From NCBI GenBank assembly GCA_037439785.1, contig JBBIVJ010000021.1:1-64000 (forward strand): 64,000 nucleotides of DNA, written 5' to 3'. How positions within the stretch are numbered: position 1 is the first letter of the stretch; every line of letters begins with the position of its first letter. This DNA comes from DSVZ01 sp037439785. GTDB taxonomy: Bacteria; Verrucomicrobiota; Verrucomicrobiia; Limisphaerales; J093. Below are positions 8,432 through 17,462 of this stretch, one piece after another. The notes under the pieces were generated by a model. That model was not told where the DNA came from, did not search any database, and saw only the letters and a program-made list of their open reading frames with translations. Position numbers and translations under genes: made by a program.

Positions 8432-8599
8432 ATGCCCCGCGAAATCGTCACCCTCGAGTGCACGGAAGCCCGCAAGGAGGGCAAGCCGCCCTCCCGCTAC
8501 CAGGCCAGCCGCAATAAAAAGCTCCAGACCGAACGGCTGGAGATGATGAAGTACAACAAGTTCCTCCGCCGGCACACGCTCCACCGCGAAATCAAGTAA
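8432..8599 (+). CDS. rpmG: 50S ribosomal protein bL33
   Basis: A 55-aa basic protein beginning MPREIVTLECTEARKEGKPP and ending KFLRRHTLHREIK, the bL33 signature. It lies in the large ribosomal subunit near the tRNA exit site. The motif AAGGAG at about 8416-8421, inside the end of the preceding gene, is a good Shine-Dalgarno. Five nucleotides separate it from rpsR, so the two are cotranscribed. Only one Cys is present, so this is a zinc-independent (C-minus) type. Confidence 0.97.
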   Translation: MPREIVTLECTEARKEGKPPSRYQASRNKKLQTERLEMMKYNKFLRRHTLHREIK

Positions 8600-8604
8600 G
8601 CGCC

Positions 8605-8859
8605 ATGCCCCGCAAGACCCATCTCGAACGTAACGAGTCCCGCCGCCGCACGGCGCCGGAAATCCGCACCGCCCGGCCGCGCCCCACCGTGGATTTCCCC
8701 ATCGAGGCCCTGGATTCCAAAAACGTCAACCTGCTCAAGCGCTTCGTGACAGACGCGGGCCGCATCCTGCCCCGCAAGTACACCGGCCTCCCGGCCCGCT
8801 TCCAGCGGCGCATGACCCGCGCGGTCAAACGCGCCCGTCAGATGCTCCTGATGAAATAG
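8605..8859 (+). CDS. rpsR: 30S ribosomal protein bS18
   Basis: An 84-aa protein whose core matches bS18: LDSKNVNLLKRFVTDAGRI then LPRKYTGLPARFQRRMTRAV. It binds 16S rRNA on the platform of the small subunit next to bS6. It has an N-terminal basic extension of about 28 residues. It follows rpmG in a dksA-like/rpmG/rpsR cluster; the usual partners rpsF, ssb and rplI are absent here. Confidence 0.97.
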   Translation: MPRKTHLERNESRRRTAPEIRTARPRPTVDFPIEALDSKNVNLLKRFVTDAGRILPRKYTGLPARFQRRMTRAVKRARQMLLMK

Positions 8860-9066
8860 CGCCGCGCCGCCGCGGGGGGCGGCATCCCCTGCTCTCCCGC
8901 CGCGCCGGAGGGCTGAAGACTGCGGCGGCCGGCCTGGCGCAGCGCGGACACCGCCCGTAGCACCGGCGGACCAGCCGCCGACCCCGCCAACCCCTCATGG
9001 TCACCTCCGCTTGGCCGGACGCCCCTCAGCGGCCGGGAGATTGCCGCCGCCCTCCCGGCGAGAGGT

Positions 9067-9095
9067 TTGACCCCCTCGCACTTTTCCCCTAGGCT
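9067..9095 (+). promoter_or_regulatory. Candidate serA promoter
   Basis: TTGACC (9067-9072), a 17-nt spacer and TAGGCT (9090-9095). The -10 lies 24 nt before the ATG at 9120 and 9 nt before an in-frame GTG at 9105. The rest of the 8860-9119 gap holds GC-rich inverted segments but no gene that can be supported. Confidence 0.45.
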
Positions 9096-9119
9096 GGCGC
9101 GCCAGTGCTGGTTGTTCCC

Positions 9120-10727
9120 ATGGCCACCATGAAGATCGTTGTGTGCGACCCGGTGTCGCCCAAGGGCATTGCCCTGCTGCAACAGCGTCCCGAGTTCGAG
9201 GTCCTGGTCCTGGACAAACGCCTTTCCCCGGCCGAGCTCCAACCCGTGGTGGCCGACGCGGCCGCCCTGGTGGTGCGCTCCGAGACCAAGGTGACCCGCG
9301 AAGTCATCGAAGCTGCCCCGGCCCTGCGGGTGGTGGGTCGCGCGGGGGTGGGGGTGGACAATGTGGACGTCGAGGCGGCCACGGATCGCGGCGTGGTGGT
9401 CATGAACACGCCCGGTGGCAACACCCTGACCACGGCCGAACTTACCCTGGCGTTGCTCCTGAACCTGGCCCGCAAGGTGCCCCTGGCCCACGCCAGCATG
9501 GTGGCCGGCAAGTGGGACCGCAAAGCGTTCCAGGGGATCGAACTGGCCGGCAAGACCCTGGGCATCCTCGGCCTGGGCCGCATCGGCAGCGAGGTCGCCC
9601 GGCGCGCGGCCGCCTTCAACATGCGCGTGCTCGGGTACGATCCCTTCCTGCCCGATACCCGTGCCCGCGGCCTTGGGGTCGAACTGGTCCACCAGCTTGA
9701 TGCCGTCCTGCGCGAGGCCGATTTCCTGACCGTACACATGCCGGTAACCGACCAGACCCGCGGCCTGCTCAATGCCGCCGCTTTTGCCAAGATGAAGCCC
9801 GGTGTGCGCCTGGTGAACTGCGCCCGCGGTGAAATCCTCGTCGAGGCCGACCTGCTCGCCGCGCTGGACTCGGGCAAGGTGGCCGGGGCCGCCCTGGACG
9901 TCTTCGAGACCGAGCCCCTGCCGGCCGAGCATCCGTTCCGCCGTCACCCCGCACTGATCCTCACCCCCCACCTGGGCGCCAGCACCGTCGAGGCCCAGGA
10001 AAAATGCGGCATCGAAGTGGCCGAGGTCATCACCAACTACCTGCTCACCGGCGAGGTGCGCAACGCCGTCAATCTGCCGCATCTGGACGCCCGCACCTAC
10101 GAGCAGGTCAAACCCTACCTCACCCTGGGCGAAAAACTGGGCCACCTGCTCGGCCAGTTGGCGCCGCCGCAGGTCGACCGGCTCTTCATCACCTTCGGGG
10201 GCAAGGCCCGCGAGCTGCCCACCACCGACCCCGTCACCCGCGCCGTCCTCCAGGGCTTCCTCCAGCGCACGCCGCTGGACAATCTCAACAACGTCAACGT
10301 GCGCAGCATCGCCGCCGCCCAGGGGCTGACCGTCGAGGAAAAGCGGTCGGACGAGCCGGTCACCTTCAACGAGTGGCTCCACGTCCAGGTTTTCAGTGCC
10401 GGCCGCAAGGTGATCTCGGCCGGCGGCACCTTCTTCGGTTCGCCGGACAACCCGCGCATCGTCCGCGTCTTCGGCCAGCCCACCGAAATTGTGCCCTTCG
10501 GCGTGGTCTTCATGCTCAACAACAAGGACCGGCCCGGCATGGTGGGCCATCTGGGCACGTTGCTCGGCCGCCACCACGTCAACATCGCCAGCATGAGCCT
10601 CAATCGCGACGTCGCCGGCGGCCAGGCCTTCACGGTGTTCAACCTCGACAGCGTGCCACCGTCCGAAGTGCTGGAAGAGCTGCGCCGCGATCCCGACATC
10701 GCCAACCTCCATGTGGTCACCTTGTAA
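9120..10727 (+). CDS. serA: D-3-phosphoglycerate dehydrogenase
   Basis: First step of serine biosynthesis: NAD-dependent oxidation of 3-phosphoglycerate to 3-phosphohydroxypyruvate in the cytoplasm. It is 535 aa, the long form with an intervening ASB-like domain and a C-terminal ACT domain (DRPGMVGHLGTLLGRHHVNI). Visible features are GRAGVGVDNVD, the Rossmann motif GLGRIG near 150, the catalytic Arg in NCARGE (about 235), the Glu in ETEPLP (about 264) and the His in LTPHLGAST (about 283). The ATG at 9120 is preferred; the in-frame GTG at 9105 and ATG at 9129 are alternatives. Serine feedback through the ACT domain is typical of the family. Confidence 0.96.
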   Translation: MATMKIVVCDPVSPKGIALLQQRPEFEVLVLDKRLSPAELQPVVADAAALVVRSETKVTREVIEAAPALRVVGRAGVGVDNVDVEAATDRGVVVMNTPGGNTLTTAELTLALLLNLARKVPLAHASMVAGKWDRKAFQGIELAGKTLGILGLGRIGSEVARRAAAFNMRVLGYDPFLPDTRARGLGVELVHQLDAVLREADFLTVHMPVTDQTRGLLNAAAFAKMKPGVRLVNCARGEILVEADLLAALDSGKVAGAALDVFETEPLPAEHPFRRHPALILTPHLGASTVEAQEKCGIEVAEVITNYLLTGEVRNAVNLPHLDARTYEQVKPYLTLGEKLGHLLGQLAPPQVDRLFITFGGKARELPTTDPVTRAVLQGFLQRTPLDNLNNVNVRSIAAAQGLTVEEKRSDEPVTFNEWLHVQVFSAGRKVISAGGTFFGSPDNPRIVRVFGQPTEIVPFGVVFMLNNKDRPGMVGHLGTLLGRHHVNIASMSLNRDVAGGQAFTVFNLDSVPPSEVLEELRRDPDIANLHVVTL

Positions 10728-11901
10728 TTCTCCCCCCGACCGTTGCCCCCTCTCGCCCCGGCGCCGCGCGGCCGCGGCCGGGTGGTTGTCTTTGCTTGCC
10801 GTGTGTGGGCTGGTCGAGGCGTCCGCCGCCCTGCCTGACAGTCCGGTGGTCGCCCGCGGCAGGGGATTGGAAATCCGCCAGGCCGAGCTGGACGAGACCC
10901 TCACCGCGCTCAAGGGCACCCTGGCCACCCAGGGCCAGGCCATCCCGCGGGAAGAAGAGCCCGCCATGCGCGCGCGTCTGCTCGACCGCATGATCCTCAC
11001 CCGCATCCTGCTCCAGCGGGCCACCGACGCCGACAAGGCCCGCGCGCGGGAGCTGGCCGACCGGTTCATCGCCGACACCAAGAAAAAGGCCCCCTCCGAG
11101 GCCTCCTACCGGCGCCAGCTCATCGCCACGGGAATGAAGCCGGAGGTCTTCGAGGCGCGCGCCTACGAACAGGCAGTGGTCGAAACCGTCATCGAGCGCG
11201 AGATCAAGTCGCAACTGACCGTGCCGGCCGAGGACATCCGGGCCTTTTACGAGCAGGGCGAAGACCTCAACACCCGCGAGCTGGTGGCCACCCTGCGCAA
11301 GCTGGAGGCTGCCGGCAACCAGGACACCGTCTTTTACCGCGACGGCACCAACCGCCTGGACTTCATGCGCCGCTCCAACCTCGGCCGGGTGACCCGCCCC
11401 GAGCAGGTGACCGCCGACCTGATCCTGCTCTACACCGTGGATCCGCTGACCCGCGCCCCGCTGCCCGAGGAGGTCCAGAAGGCCAAGTTCGCCCGCGCCA
11501 CCAACACCCTCGCCCGCCTCCGGGCCGGAGAGGACTTCGAGAAGGTGGCCCGCGTAGTGTCCGAAGACCCGGACGTGTCCCGCACCGGCGGCCGCTACCT
11601 CGCCACCGCCGCCACCCCCATGGCCCCCGAACTGAAGGAGGCCCTGTTCTCCCTCCCACCGGAGCAGATCAGCGCCCCCATTCCCACCTCCCTGGGCTTT
11701 TACCTCGCCCGTGTTCGCGAGCGCAAACCGGCCATCAAACTCCCCTTCGACCAGGTCGAGGCCGACCTCCGCGACCTGCTCCTGGCCCAGATGGTCGAAA
11801 AGCGCCTCCCGGCCTTCGCCGAATCCCTCCGCCAGGAGTACGCGGTGGTCATCGAAGACCCCGCCCTCAGGCCGCCCGGCACTCCCCCGGCCGGTCCCTG
11901 A
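10711..11901 (+). CDS. Secreted PpiC-type peptidyl-prolyl isomerase (SurA-like)
   Basis: A 396-aa periplasmic chaperone or isomerase candidate. It has an N-terminal signal peptide (RRRAAAAGWLSLLAVCGLVEASA, cleavage near residue 38), a SurA_N-like helical region with RARLLDRMILTRILLQRAT, and a PpiC/rotamase domain around 220-330 (ARLRAGEDFEKVARVVSEDP and LFSLPPEQISAPIPTSLGFY). Such proteins assist folding of outer-membrane proteins. The ATG lies inside the last codons of serA (17-nt overlap, different frame), so translation is probably coupled. The family is clear; equivalence to SurA itself is not shown. Confidence 0.85.
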   Translation: MWSPCNSPPDRCPLSPRRRAAAAGWLSLLAVCGLVEASAALPDSPVVARGRGLEIRQAELDETLTALKGTLATQGQAIPREEEPAMRARLLDRMILTRILLQRATDADKARARELADRFIADTKKKAPSEASYRRQLIATGMKPEVFEARAYEQAVVETVIEREIKSQLTVPAEDIRAFYEQGEDLNTRELVATLRKLEAAGNQDTVFYRDGTNRLDFMRRSNLGRVTRPEQVTADLILLYTVDPLTRAPLPEEVQKAKFARATNTLARLRAGEDFEKVARVVSEDPDVSRTGGRYLATAATPMAPELKEALFSLPPEQISAPIPTSLGFYLARVRERKPAIKLPFDQVEADLRDLLLAQMVEKRLPAFAESLRQEYAVVIEDPALRPPGTPPAGP

Positions 11902-12044
11902 CGCCAGCCCCGGCCCTCCGCCAGCCGGCCCCGATTCAATTCCCGCCTTTCCCGCCGGTAGAACCTGCGGGCGGCAGGGTGCCCCGCCGCAGGGTTGCGA
12001 TCCCGAACCGCGCCGGGCTGGCGGCGATGCCGCTGCCCGGAGGC

Positions 12045-12073
12045 TTGCATCGCTGTAAGGGATGCTTTAGCCT
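12045..12073 (+). promoter_or_regulatory. Candidate promoter 6 nt before a start codon
   Basis: TTGCAT (12045-12050), a 17-nt spacer and TAGCCT (12068-12073). The ATG of the Tat-exported protein is at 12080, 6 nt after the -10. This would give a leaderless mRNA, in line with the absence of a Shine-Dalgarno. Confidence 0.5.
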
Positions 12074-12079
12074 TGTGGC

Positions 12080-13528
12080 ATGAAATCAGCCCGATGTGAT
12101 TTGTGCTCGCGCCGTCATTTCCTGCAGGCCGGTCTGGCGGCCGGGGCAATGCTCACAGCCGCCGCCTGGCCCGGCCTGGCCTGGGCGGCCGAAACCCCGG
12201 CGGCCCGCTCCCGCAGAAAGGCCCGCATCGGCGTCCTGTTCAGCGGCACGCCCGTGCCCGACCACCGGGACTGGGGAGCGGATGCCCATCAGGTGGAACG
12301 CGTGAAGGCCCGCCTGGCCCGGGCGGAAGCGGAACTGGGCAACGTCGAGCTGGTCCCGGGCTCCGCCACCACCGCCGAACAGACCGCGGCGTGGCTGAAG
12401 GAAGTCGGCCCCGGCGCTCCCATCCTGGCCGTCAACACGGAAAACTTCGCCCTCACCCGCGTGGTGCGGCCGGTTCTGGACGGCGGCCACCCCCTGCTGG
12501 TCTTTGCCCTGCCGGCCAGCGGGCACGATTGGATGTACGCCCACCGCTGGCAGCGCCAGGGTCATCGGGTCACCCTGTTGCCCACGGGAGACCTGGACGA
12601 ACTGGAGCGCGCCCTGCGCCTGCTCCGGGTGATCCCCCTGCTGCGGCAGAGCCGGATTCTGCTTTTCCCGCCCGCTCGCGGCACCGCGCCGGCACAGTCG
12701 CCCGAAGCCATCCGGCACCGTTTGGGCGCCCAGGTGGTGACCGTTGAGGAAAAAACCTTCGACGCCCTGATCGCCGCCGCCGATGACCAGGCGGTGCGGG
12801 CCGAAGCCGAACGCTGGACCCGCGAGGCCCGGGCCATCCTCGAACCGACCCCCGAAGACATCTTGCGGGCGGCCCGCGTCTGCGTGGCCCTGCAACGGCT
12901 CATCGAGCAGGAACAGGCCCGGGGCCTGGCCATCGGCACCTGCATGGGCTGGCTGCCCAAAGGGTTCCCCTGTCTGGGGTTTGCCCGGTTACGGGACGCC
13001 GGCATCCCCGCCGCGTGCGAGGGTGACATGGATTCGCTGCTGACCATGCTCCTGTTCCAGTACGCCTTCGACCGGCCGGGGTTTCAGGGCAATGCCACCT
13101 TCGACACCGCCCGCAACGCGCTCTGGATCGCCCACTGCACGGCGCCGTTGAAGATGGACGGGACGGAAGGGCCAGCGGCGCCCTACCTCTTGCGGGGACA
13201 CTCGGAAGTGGGGGGCAGCGGCTGCGTGCCCGAGGTCCAATACCGGCCAGGCCAGGTCGTGACCAGCTCCAAGCTGGTCAATCTGGACACCCTGTTGATC
13301 TCGACGGGGCGGATCATCGAGGTGCCGGAAAAGGCGGTCCACGGCTGCCGCACCCAGATTGTGACCGAGGTCCGGGACGCGGCACGGATGGCGGCGGCGT
13401 GGAGCCTGGGGCTGGAGACCGAAGACGCCATGACCCTCCTGCACCGGGTCGTGTTCTTCGGCGACCATCGGGACAGCGCCGGTCACCTGGCCCGCCTGCT
13501 GGGCATGAAGGTCGTCGAGGAAGGCTGA
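12080..13528 (+). CDS. Tat-exported L-fucose/L-arabinose isomerase-fold protein
   Basis: A 482-aa protein with a twin-arginine signal (SRRHFLQAGLAAGAML, then an AWA cleavage site near residue 36). The mature part resembles the FucI/AraA-type fold: the C-terminal half has GDMDSLLTMLLFQYAFDRPG, GNATFDTARNALWIAHCTAP and a GHSEVGGSGCVPEV segment. Known sugar isomerases of this fold are cytoplasmic Mn enzymes, so a secreted version suggests a different role such as sugar binding or a periplasmic oxidoreduction. Folding before export would fit a metal cofactor. Substrate unknown. Confidence 0.7.
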   Translation: MKSARCDLCSRRHFLQAGLAAGAMLTAAAWPGLAWAAETPAARSRRKARIGVLFSGTPVPDHRDWGADAHQVERVKARLARAEAELGNVELVPGSATTAEQTAAWLKEVGPGAPILAVNTENFALTRVVRPVLDGGHPLLVFALPASGHDWMYAHRWQRQGHRVTLLPTGDLDELERALRLLRVIPLLRQSRILLFPPARGTAPAQSPEAIRHRLGAQVVTVEEKTFDALIAAADDQAVRAEAERWTREARAILEPTPEDILRAARVCVALQRLIEQEQARGLAIGTCMGWLPKGFPCLGFARLRDAGIPAACEGDMDSLLTMLLFQYAFDRPGFQGNATFDTARNALWIAHCTAPLKMDGTEGPAAPYLLRGHSEVGGSGCVPEVQYRPGQVVTSSKLVNLDTLLISTGRIIEVPEKAVHGCRTQIVTEVRDAARMAAAWSLGLETEDAMTLLHRVVFFGDHRDSAGHLARLLGMKVVEEG

Positions 13529-13728
13529 AAGCGACCGGCGCAGCCGCCGCGAGGGGATGCGGCTTGTCCCGCTCTCGCGCGGCCCAGCCATCACAAAAGG
13601 TGGCCGTTTGCCCCCCTTGACCTCTCGTCGGGGCGACGCGGTCAAGGGTCAGGAGCAACCGGCAAAGGACGGCCGCATTCCAGGACGCTGTCACGCAGCA
13701 GCCTTGGGTGCTTGCGCCGAGGGGGCCG

Positions 13729-14277
13729 ATGTCGTTCCCTCGGCGCGTGCGAACGTGGCGACGCGGGTTGTACTGGCTGCCCGCGGTGGTCGGGATGGTG
13801 GTGATTTTCATCGGCTCCACCGGGCTGATGGCCCACAGCCGGACCTCGCGGATCATCGGGCCCCTGTTGCGGTGGTGGTTTCCCGGCATTGCCGAGGAGA
13901 CGGTCGAGCGGGTGGTGTTTGCGGTGCGCAAGGTGGCGCACGCCGGGGAATATGGTCTGCTGGCCGTGCTGGTGTGGGTGGGGTTGACGGGTACCTTCCG
14001 CCTGCTGGCAACGCCCTGGTGCTGGAAGCGGGCCGGCCGCACGCTGGGGATTTGCGCCCTGTACGCGGTGTCGGATGAGGTCCACCAGGCCTTCGTGCCC
14101 TCGCGCTTCGGCAATCCGTGGGATGTCCTGCTGGACACCGCGGGAGCGGCGTTGGCGTTGGCGGTGCTGGGCGGCCTGGGCGTCGGGCGGCGGCGGCGGG
14201 CGGCCGCGCGGCGGTCTGCGTCTGCCGCCTCCCCCGAAGTGCGGGCGGCCCTCAACCCGCCGGGGGCTCCGCCTTGA
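13729..14277 (+). CDS. VanZ-like family membrane protein
   Basis: A 182-aa inner-membrane protein with three to four hydrophobic segments. It carries the VanZ family marks RKVAHAGEYGLLAVLVW and YAVSDEVHQAFVPSRFGNP followed by WDVLLDTAGAAL. VanZ-like proteins have no agreed function outside the teicoplanin-resistance protein. The ATG at 13729 is preferred over a GTG at 13708 because of the purine-rich GAGGGGG upstream. The Ala/Arg-rich C-terminal tail overlaps the 3' end of the convergent cupin gene by 26 bp. Confidence 0.82.
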   Translation: MSFPRRVRTWRRGLYWLPAVVGMVVIFIGSTGLMAHSRTSRIIGPLLRWWFPGIAEETVERVVFAVRKVAHAGEYGLLAVLVWVGLTGTFRLLATPWCWKRAGRTLGICALYAVSDEVHQAFVPSRFGNPWDVLLDTAGAALALAVLGGLGVGRRRRAAARRSASAASPEVRAALNPPGAPP

Positions 14278-14605
14278 GCAGCGTCAGCAGCATCGAGAAG
14301 CGCTCGACGGCACGGACGGCATGCGGCAGGCCGGGGGGCATGTAGAGGAGGTCGCCGGCTTTCAGGAGGCGGGTTTCCCCGGCGAGTTTCCACTCGCAGC
14401 GTCCGGTGAGCACCTGGACCAGGGCGTGATGGGGCGAGGTGTGCTCGGTCAGTTCCTGGCCGACGTCGAACCCGAACAGCACCACCCGTCCGGAGGAGGT
14501 GCGGAGCAGGGTACGGCTGACGATGCCGCGGGCGGCGAACTGCGTTTCCCCGGCCAGATCCAGGACCGACGCGCGGTCGGGGGCGATCAAGGGCGACTCG
14601 TTCAT
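14252..14605 (-). CDS. Small single-domain cupin protein
   Basis: A 117-aa cupin barrel. Motif 1 is around HTSPHHALVQVLTGRCEW and motif 2 is GDLLYMPPGLPHAV, giving potential metal-binding His residues. Small cupins range from metal-dependent dioxygenases and isomerases to sensors. It is the last gene of the minus-strand operon running from 21893, separated from the acyl-adenylating enzyme by 136 nt. Its presence beside an adenylate-forming enzyme and a MarR regulator would fit degradation of an organic acid, but that is inference. Confidence 0.78.
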   Translation of the reverse strand: MNESPLIAPDRASVLDLAGETQFAARGIVSRTLLRTSSGRVVLFGFDVGQELTEHTSPHHALVQVLTGRCEWKLAGETRLLKAGDLLYMPPGLPHAVRAVERFSMLLTLLKAEPPAG

Positions 14606-14741
14606 GCCGCGCACGTTGACCGGATCATGCCCGCGCCGCCTTGATGGGCGTCAAACAGGAGGCGGGTGTGGCCGGTGCCTCGCGTGGGGGACCCCGGTGT
14701 TGGCGCTGGGGCCTGCCGGGTTTTCCTGCGGCTGTGGCCGT

Positions 14742-15830
14742 TCAGTACACCCCTTCGACGATCTGCTTTTCCATCGCGCCGAAGGGGCGCACGTCGCCGA
14801 CGCCGTCCCAGGCATAGGGCGGCCGCGGCGGGCGACGGATGGCCTCGTCGCGTTCGAGGAAGCGGGGCATGAAAAATTCCCGGGTCATCGTGGTCAGTTC
14901 GACGCGCCCGAACTCGCCGTAGGGCACCAGTTCGTCGGTCTGATTCGGATTGACCACGCGCAGCACCGCGCGCGGCTGTGGGGCGTAGTAGGTGATGCTG
15001 AAGTGGTCCTCGGGTTGGAGCGGTACGCTGGCGGCCAGGCCCATGAGGGTGTTGCCGTAGGTGGGGTGGAAGCCAATGCGGTTTTCCAGCAGCTCTTCGA
15101 TGATGAAGCGCACCTCCTGGGGTTTCATCGAGGTGCCGCCGCAGAAAACGCCGCGGATGCCGGCGTCCCAGAGGTTGATCTTTTCGGCGAGGGCTTCGAG
15201 CAGCTTGGGCGTGGTGAACAGGCCGGAGATTTGGCGATGGGTCAGCAGCGTCACGGCCTGGTCCACCACATGGGTCATGTAGGCCTTGGCCTCGTCGTAG
15301 CGCTTGCCGGCCAGGAGCTTCTTCACCCAGCGCGGGTCCAGGTCCAGGAAGTAGCAGGGGCTGCCCCGCACGTTGGCCAGGTGCTCGATGGCCAGGCGCA
15401 GGCGGCGCGGGCCGGTGGGGCCCATCATGAGCCAGGCGCCGCCGCGGGGGAAATGGGCGTCGGAGAGTTTCTCGCTGAACTCGGAGTAATCCACCATGTA
15501 GTCCTCCCAGCCGATGCGCTGCTTGGGCATGCCGGTGGTGCCGCCGGTCTCGAAGATGTTGTAGGGCCGGCCGCGGTAGGCCGCCGGCACCCAGACCTCG
15601 GGCTGGAGGTCGCGCAGCCATGCATCCTGGAAATGGGGGAAGCGGGCCAGCAGGTCGTCGAAGCTGCGGACTTCGCGGCGCGGGTCCCAGCCCCCGCGCC
15701 GGGCCCAGTCCAGCCAGAACGGGCACCCGGTTTCGGGGCTGAAGTGCCAGGCGAGGATCTCGCGCACGTGGGCATCGAGCTGCTCGCGCGCGGCGCGGAC
15801 GGCTTCCGGGGAGACGCTGGGAGTGGGCAT
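14742..15830 (-). CDS. Short AMP-binding adenylate-forming enzyme (phenylacetate-CoA ligase-like)
   Basis: A 362-aa member of the ANL superfamily, which activates a carboxylate as an acyl-adenylate. The A3 loop is ETGGTTGMPKQR (residues 94-105), an A5-like segment is PTYGNTLMGL, and GVGDVRPFG resembles A7. It is shorter than phenylacetate-CoA ligases (about 430 aa) and ends soon after A7, so most of the C-terminal lid carrying the A10 lysine is missing. It may need a partner or make only the adenylate. It starts 23 nt after the symporter gene stop in the same operon. The ATG at 15830 is used because the frame upstream lies within the symporter gene. Confidence 0.75.
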   Translation of the reverse strand: MPTPSVSPEAVRAAREQLDAHVREILAWHFSPETGCPFWLDWARRGGWDPRREVRSFDDLLARFPHFQDAWLRDLQPEVWVPAAYRGRPYNIFETGGTTGMPKQRIGWEDYMVDYSEFSEKLSDAHFPRGGAWLMMGPTGPRRLRLAIEHLANVRGSPCYFLDLDPRWVKKLLAGKRYDEAKAYMTHVVDQAVTLLTHRQISGLFTTPKLLEALAEKINLWDAGIRGVFCGGTSMKPQEVRFIIEELLENRIGFHPTYGNTLMGLAASVPLQPEDHFSITYYAPQPRAVLRVVNPNQTDELVPYGEFGRVELTTMTREFFMPRFLERDEAIRRPPRPPYAWDGVGDVRPFGAMEKQIVEGVY

Positions 15831-15853
15831 AAACGGTACAGGGAGCGGGCGCC

Positions 15854-17455
15854 TCATGCGGTCCGCCGGGCCGGGGGGAAAAACCGCTCGACGGTGGGCG
15901 GGGCGGGTGGCCGGGTCAGCAGGGAGACGACCACCAGGGTCACGGCGCTGGCGGCCACGATGAACACCACCGGCATCAGGCCGAAGAGGAGCAATTCGTC
16001 CTCGCCGGGCGGGCGGTCGGACCCGGCAACGATGTCGCGGTAAAAGAGCACCAACCAGGTGACCGTGGCCGCGGCCAGCGCCGCCAGCACGCCCGCGGCC
16101 GTGGCCCGTCGCCAGTACAAGGCGGCGAACACCAGCGGGAACAGGGCGGCGAAGCCGGAGAAGCACCACACCCCCAGATCGAAGACGTGGGCGGTGTCCT
16201 TGAGGCCGAGCGAGAGCAGGTAGGTCACGGCCACGATGGCCACGATGAAGCCGCGGGCCAGGAGGATTTTCTGGCGGTCACTGAAGCGCTGCGGACCGAC
16301 CAGCCGCACCACGATGTCCTGGGTGAACATCGTGCCCAGGCACATGAACTGCGAGTCCAGGCTGGACATGATGGCCGCCAGCACACCGGCGGCGACGATG
16401 CCGGTAAGAATCGGCGCCTGCACCAGTTGGTTCACCATCCGCCCGAGCACGGCGTTGGGGTTGGCCCCAGATCCCAATTGGGCCGTGGCCCACAGGCCGA
16501 TCAGGATGCAGGGCACCCACACCAGCATGATGAAGAGGGGGTGGGCCACCACGGTGAGTCGGAAGCTGCGCGCGCTGCGGGCCGTGAGCCAGTGCTGGAA
16601 CAGGTGCGGGAACATGCCCACCGACAACGGGACCAGGAAGTAGGAGAAGAACTGGCCATGCCCGATGAGCCCCTCCCGCGCCAGGCGCGGGGCCCCGTAA
16701 GTGCTTTCCGCCACGCGACGACCGGCCTCGGCCAGCCCGCCCATCCGCTCGGCCACCAACCAGAAGGCCACCAGACCGGCGCCCAGGAAGACCAGGGTTT
16801 GAAAGGTGTTGGCCCACACCGCCCCGCGCAGGCCGCCGTAAAAGACGTAACCGAGCACGATCAGGCAGATTCCACCCGCCCCCAGCCAGTACGGGATGCC
16901 GCCCGCGAGCGGGTTGGGCCGCAACGCCCCATCCGGCCCGGCCACGGCCGGCAGGGGAAACCACTGCGGGAACGCACCGGCGGTGGCGGACTGGATGAAC
17001 TTGCCGGCCGAGATCACCCCCACCAGCAGGTAGGGAATCACCAGCAGCACCAGGATGGGAAACAGGGCGTAGCCGACGGCCGGTGAGGCGAAGCGTTCCC
17101 GGAAAAATTCGCACTGCGTCAGGTAGCCGTAGCGCTTGCCCAGCGCCCACAGCCGGATGCCCACCACGAAAAACACCGCCGAGTGGATCAGACCCGACCA
17201 GGAGGCCATCAGGCCGTACACGCCCACCCCGCTGGTGTAGGCCTTGCCGGTCGAGCCCACCATCGCAAAGCCGGTCATGGTGGTGCCGAAGATGGACATC
17301 AGCAGCAGGAAGGGGCCCACCGAGCGGCTGACCACGAAGTAATCCGCGCTGGTGCCTTTGAAGAAATGGTTGCTGGCCAGGCCCAGGGCGACCAGCAACC
17401 CCAGGTAGCCGACAATGACCAGCACCACCTGCACGCCATCGGCGAGGGCCAGCAT
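15854..17455 (-). CDS. Sodium:solute symporter (SSS family)
   Basis: A 533-aa integral membrane protein with about 13 transmembrane helices in the LeuT fold, importing a small solute with Na+. Seen: LLLMSIFGTTMTGFAMVGS in TM2, and the TM8 signature GVLAAIMSSLDSQFMCLGTM expected to carry the Na2 site. The start is the ATG at 17455, seven nucleotides beyond the stop of the upstream DUF3311 gene. The DUF3311-SSS pair is a recurrent bacterial arrangement. The solute is unknown; the following acyl-adenylating enzyme suggests a carboxylate. Confidence 0.9.
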   Translation of the reverse strand: MLALADGVQVVLVIVGYLGLLVALGLASNHFFKGTSADYFVVSRSVGPFLLLMSIFGTTMTGFAMVGSTGKAYTSGVGVYGLMASWSGLIHSAVFFVVGIRLWALGKRYGYLTQCEFFRERFASPAVGYALFPILVLLVIPYLLVGVISAGKFIQSATAGAFPQWFPLPAVAGPDGALRPNPLAGGIPYWLGAGGICLIVLGYVFYGGLRGAVWANTFQTLVFLGAGLVAFWLVAERMGGLAEAGRRVAESTYGAPRLAREGLIGHGQFFSYFLVPLSVGMFPHLFQHWLTARSARSFRLTVVAHPLFIMLVWVPCILIGLWATAQLGSGANPNAVLGRMVNQLVQAPILTGIVAAGVLAAIMSSLDSQFMCLGTMFTQDIVVRLVGPQRFSDRQKILLARGFIVAIVAVTYLLSLGLKDTAHVFDLGVWCFSGFAALFPLVFAALYWRRATAAGVLAALAAATVTWLVLFYRDIVAGSDRPPGEDELLLFGLMPVVFIVAASAVTLVVVSLLTRPPAPPTVERFFPPARRTA

Positions 17456-17462
17456 CTTGGGG

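Noticed and set aside
7475..8584. Upstream extension of the aceE frame by about 370 codons
   Set aside because: The extension overlaps the DksA-like and rpmG genes on the other strand and shows no homology; E. coli AceE length fits the GTG at 7474.
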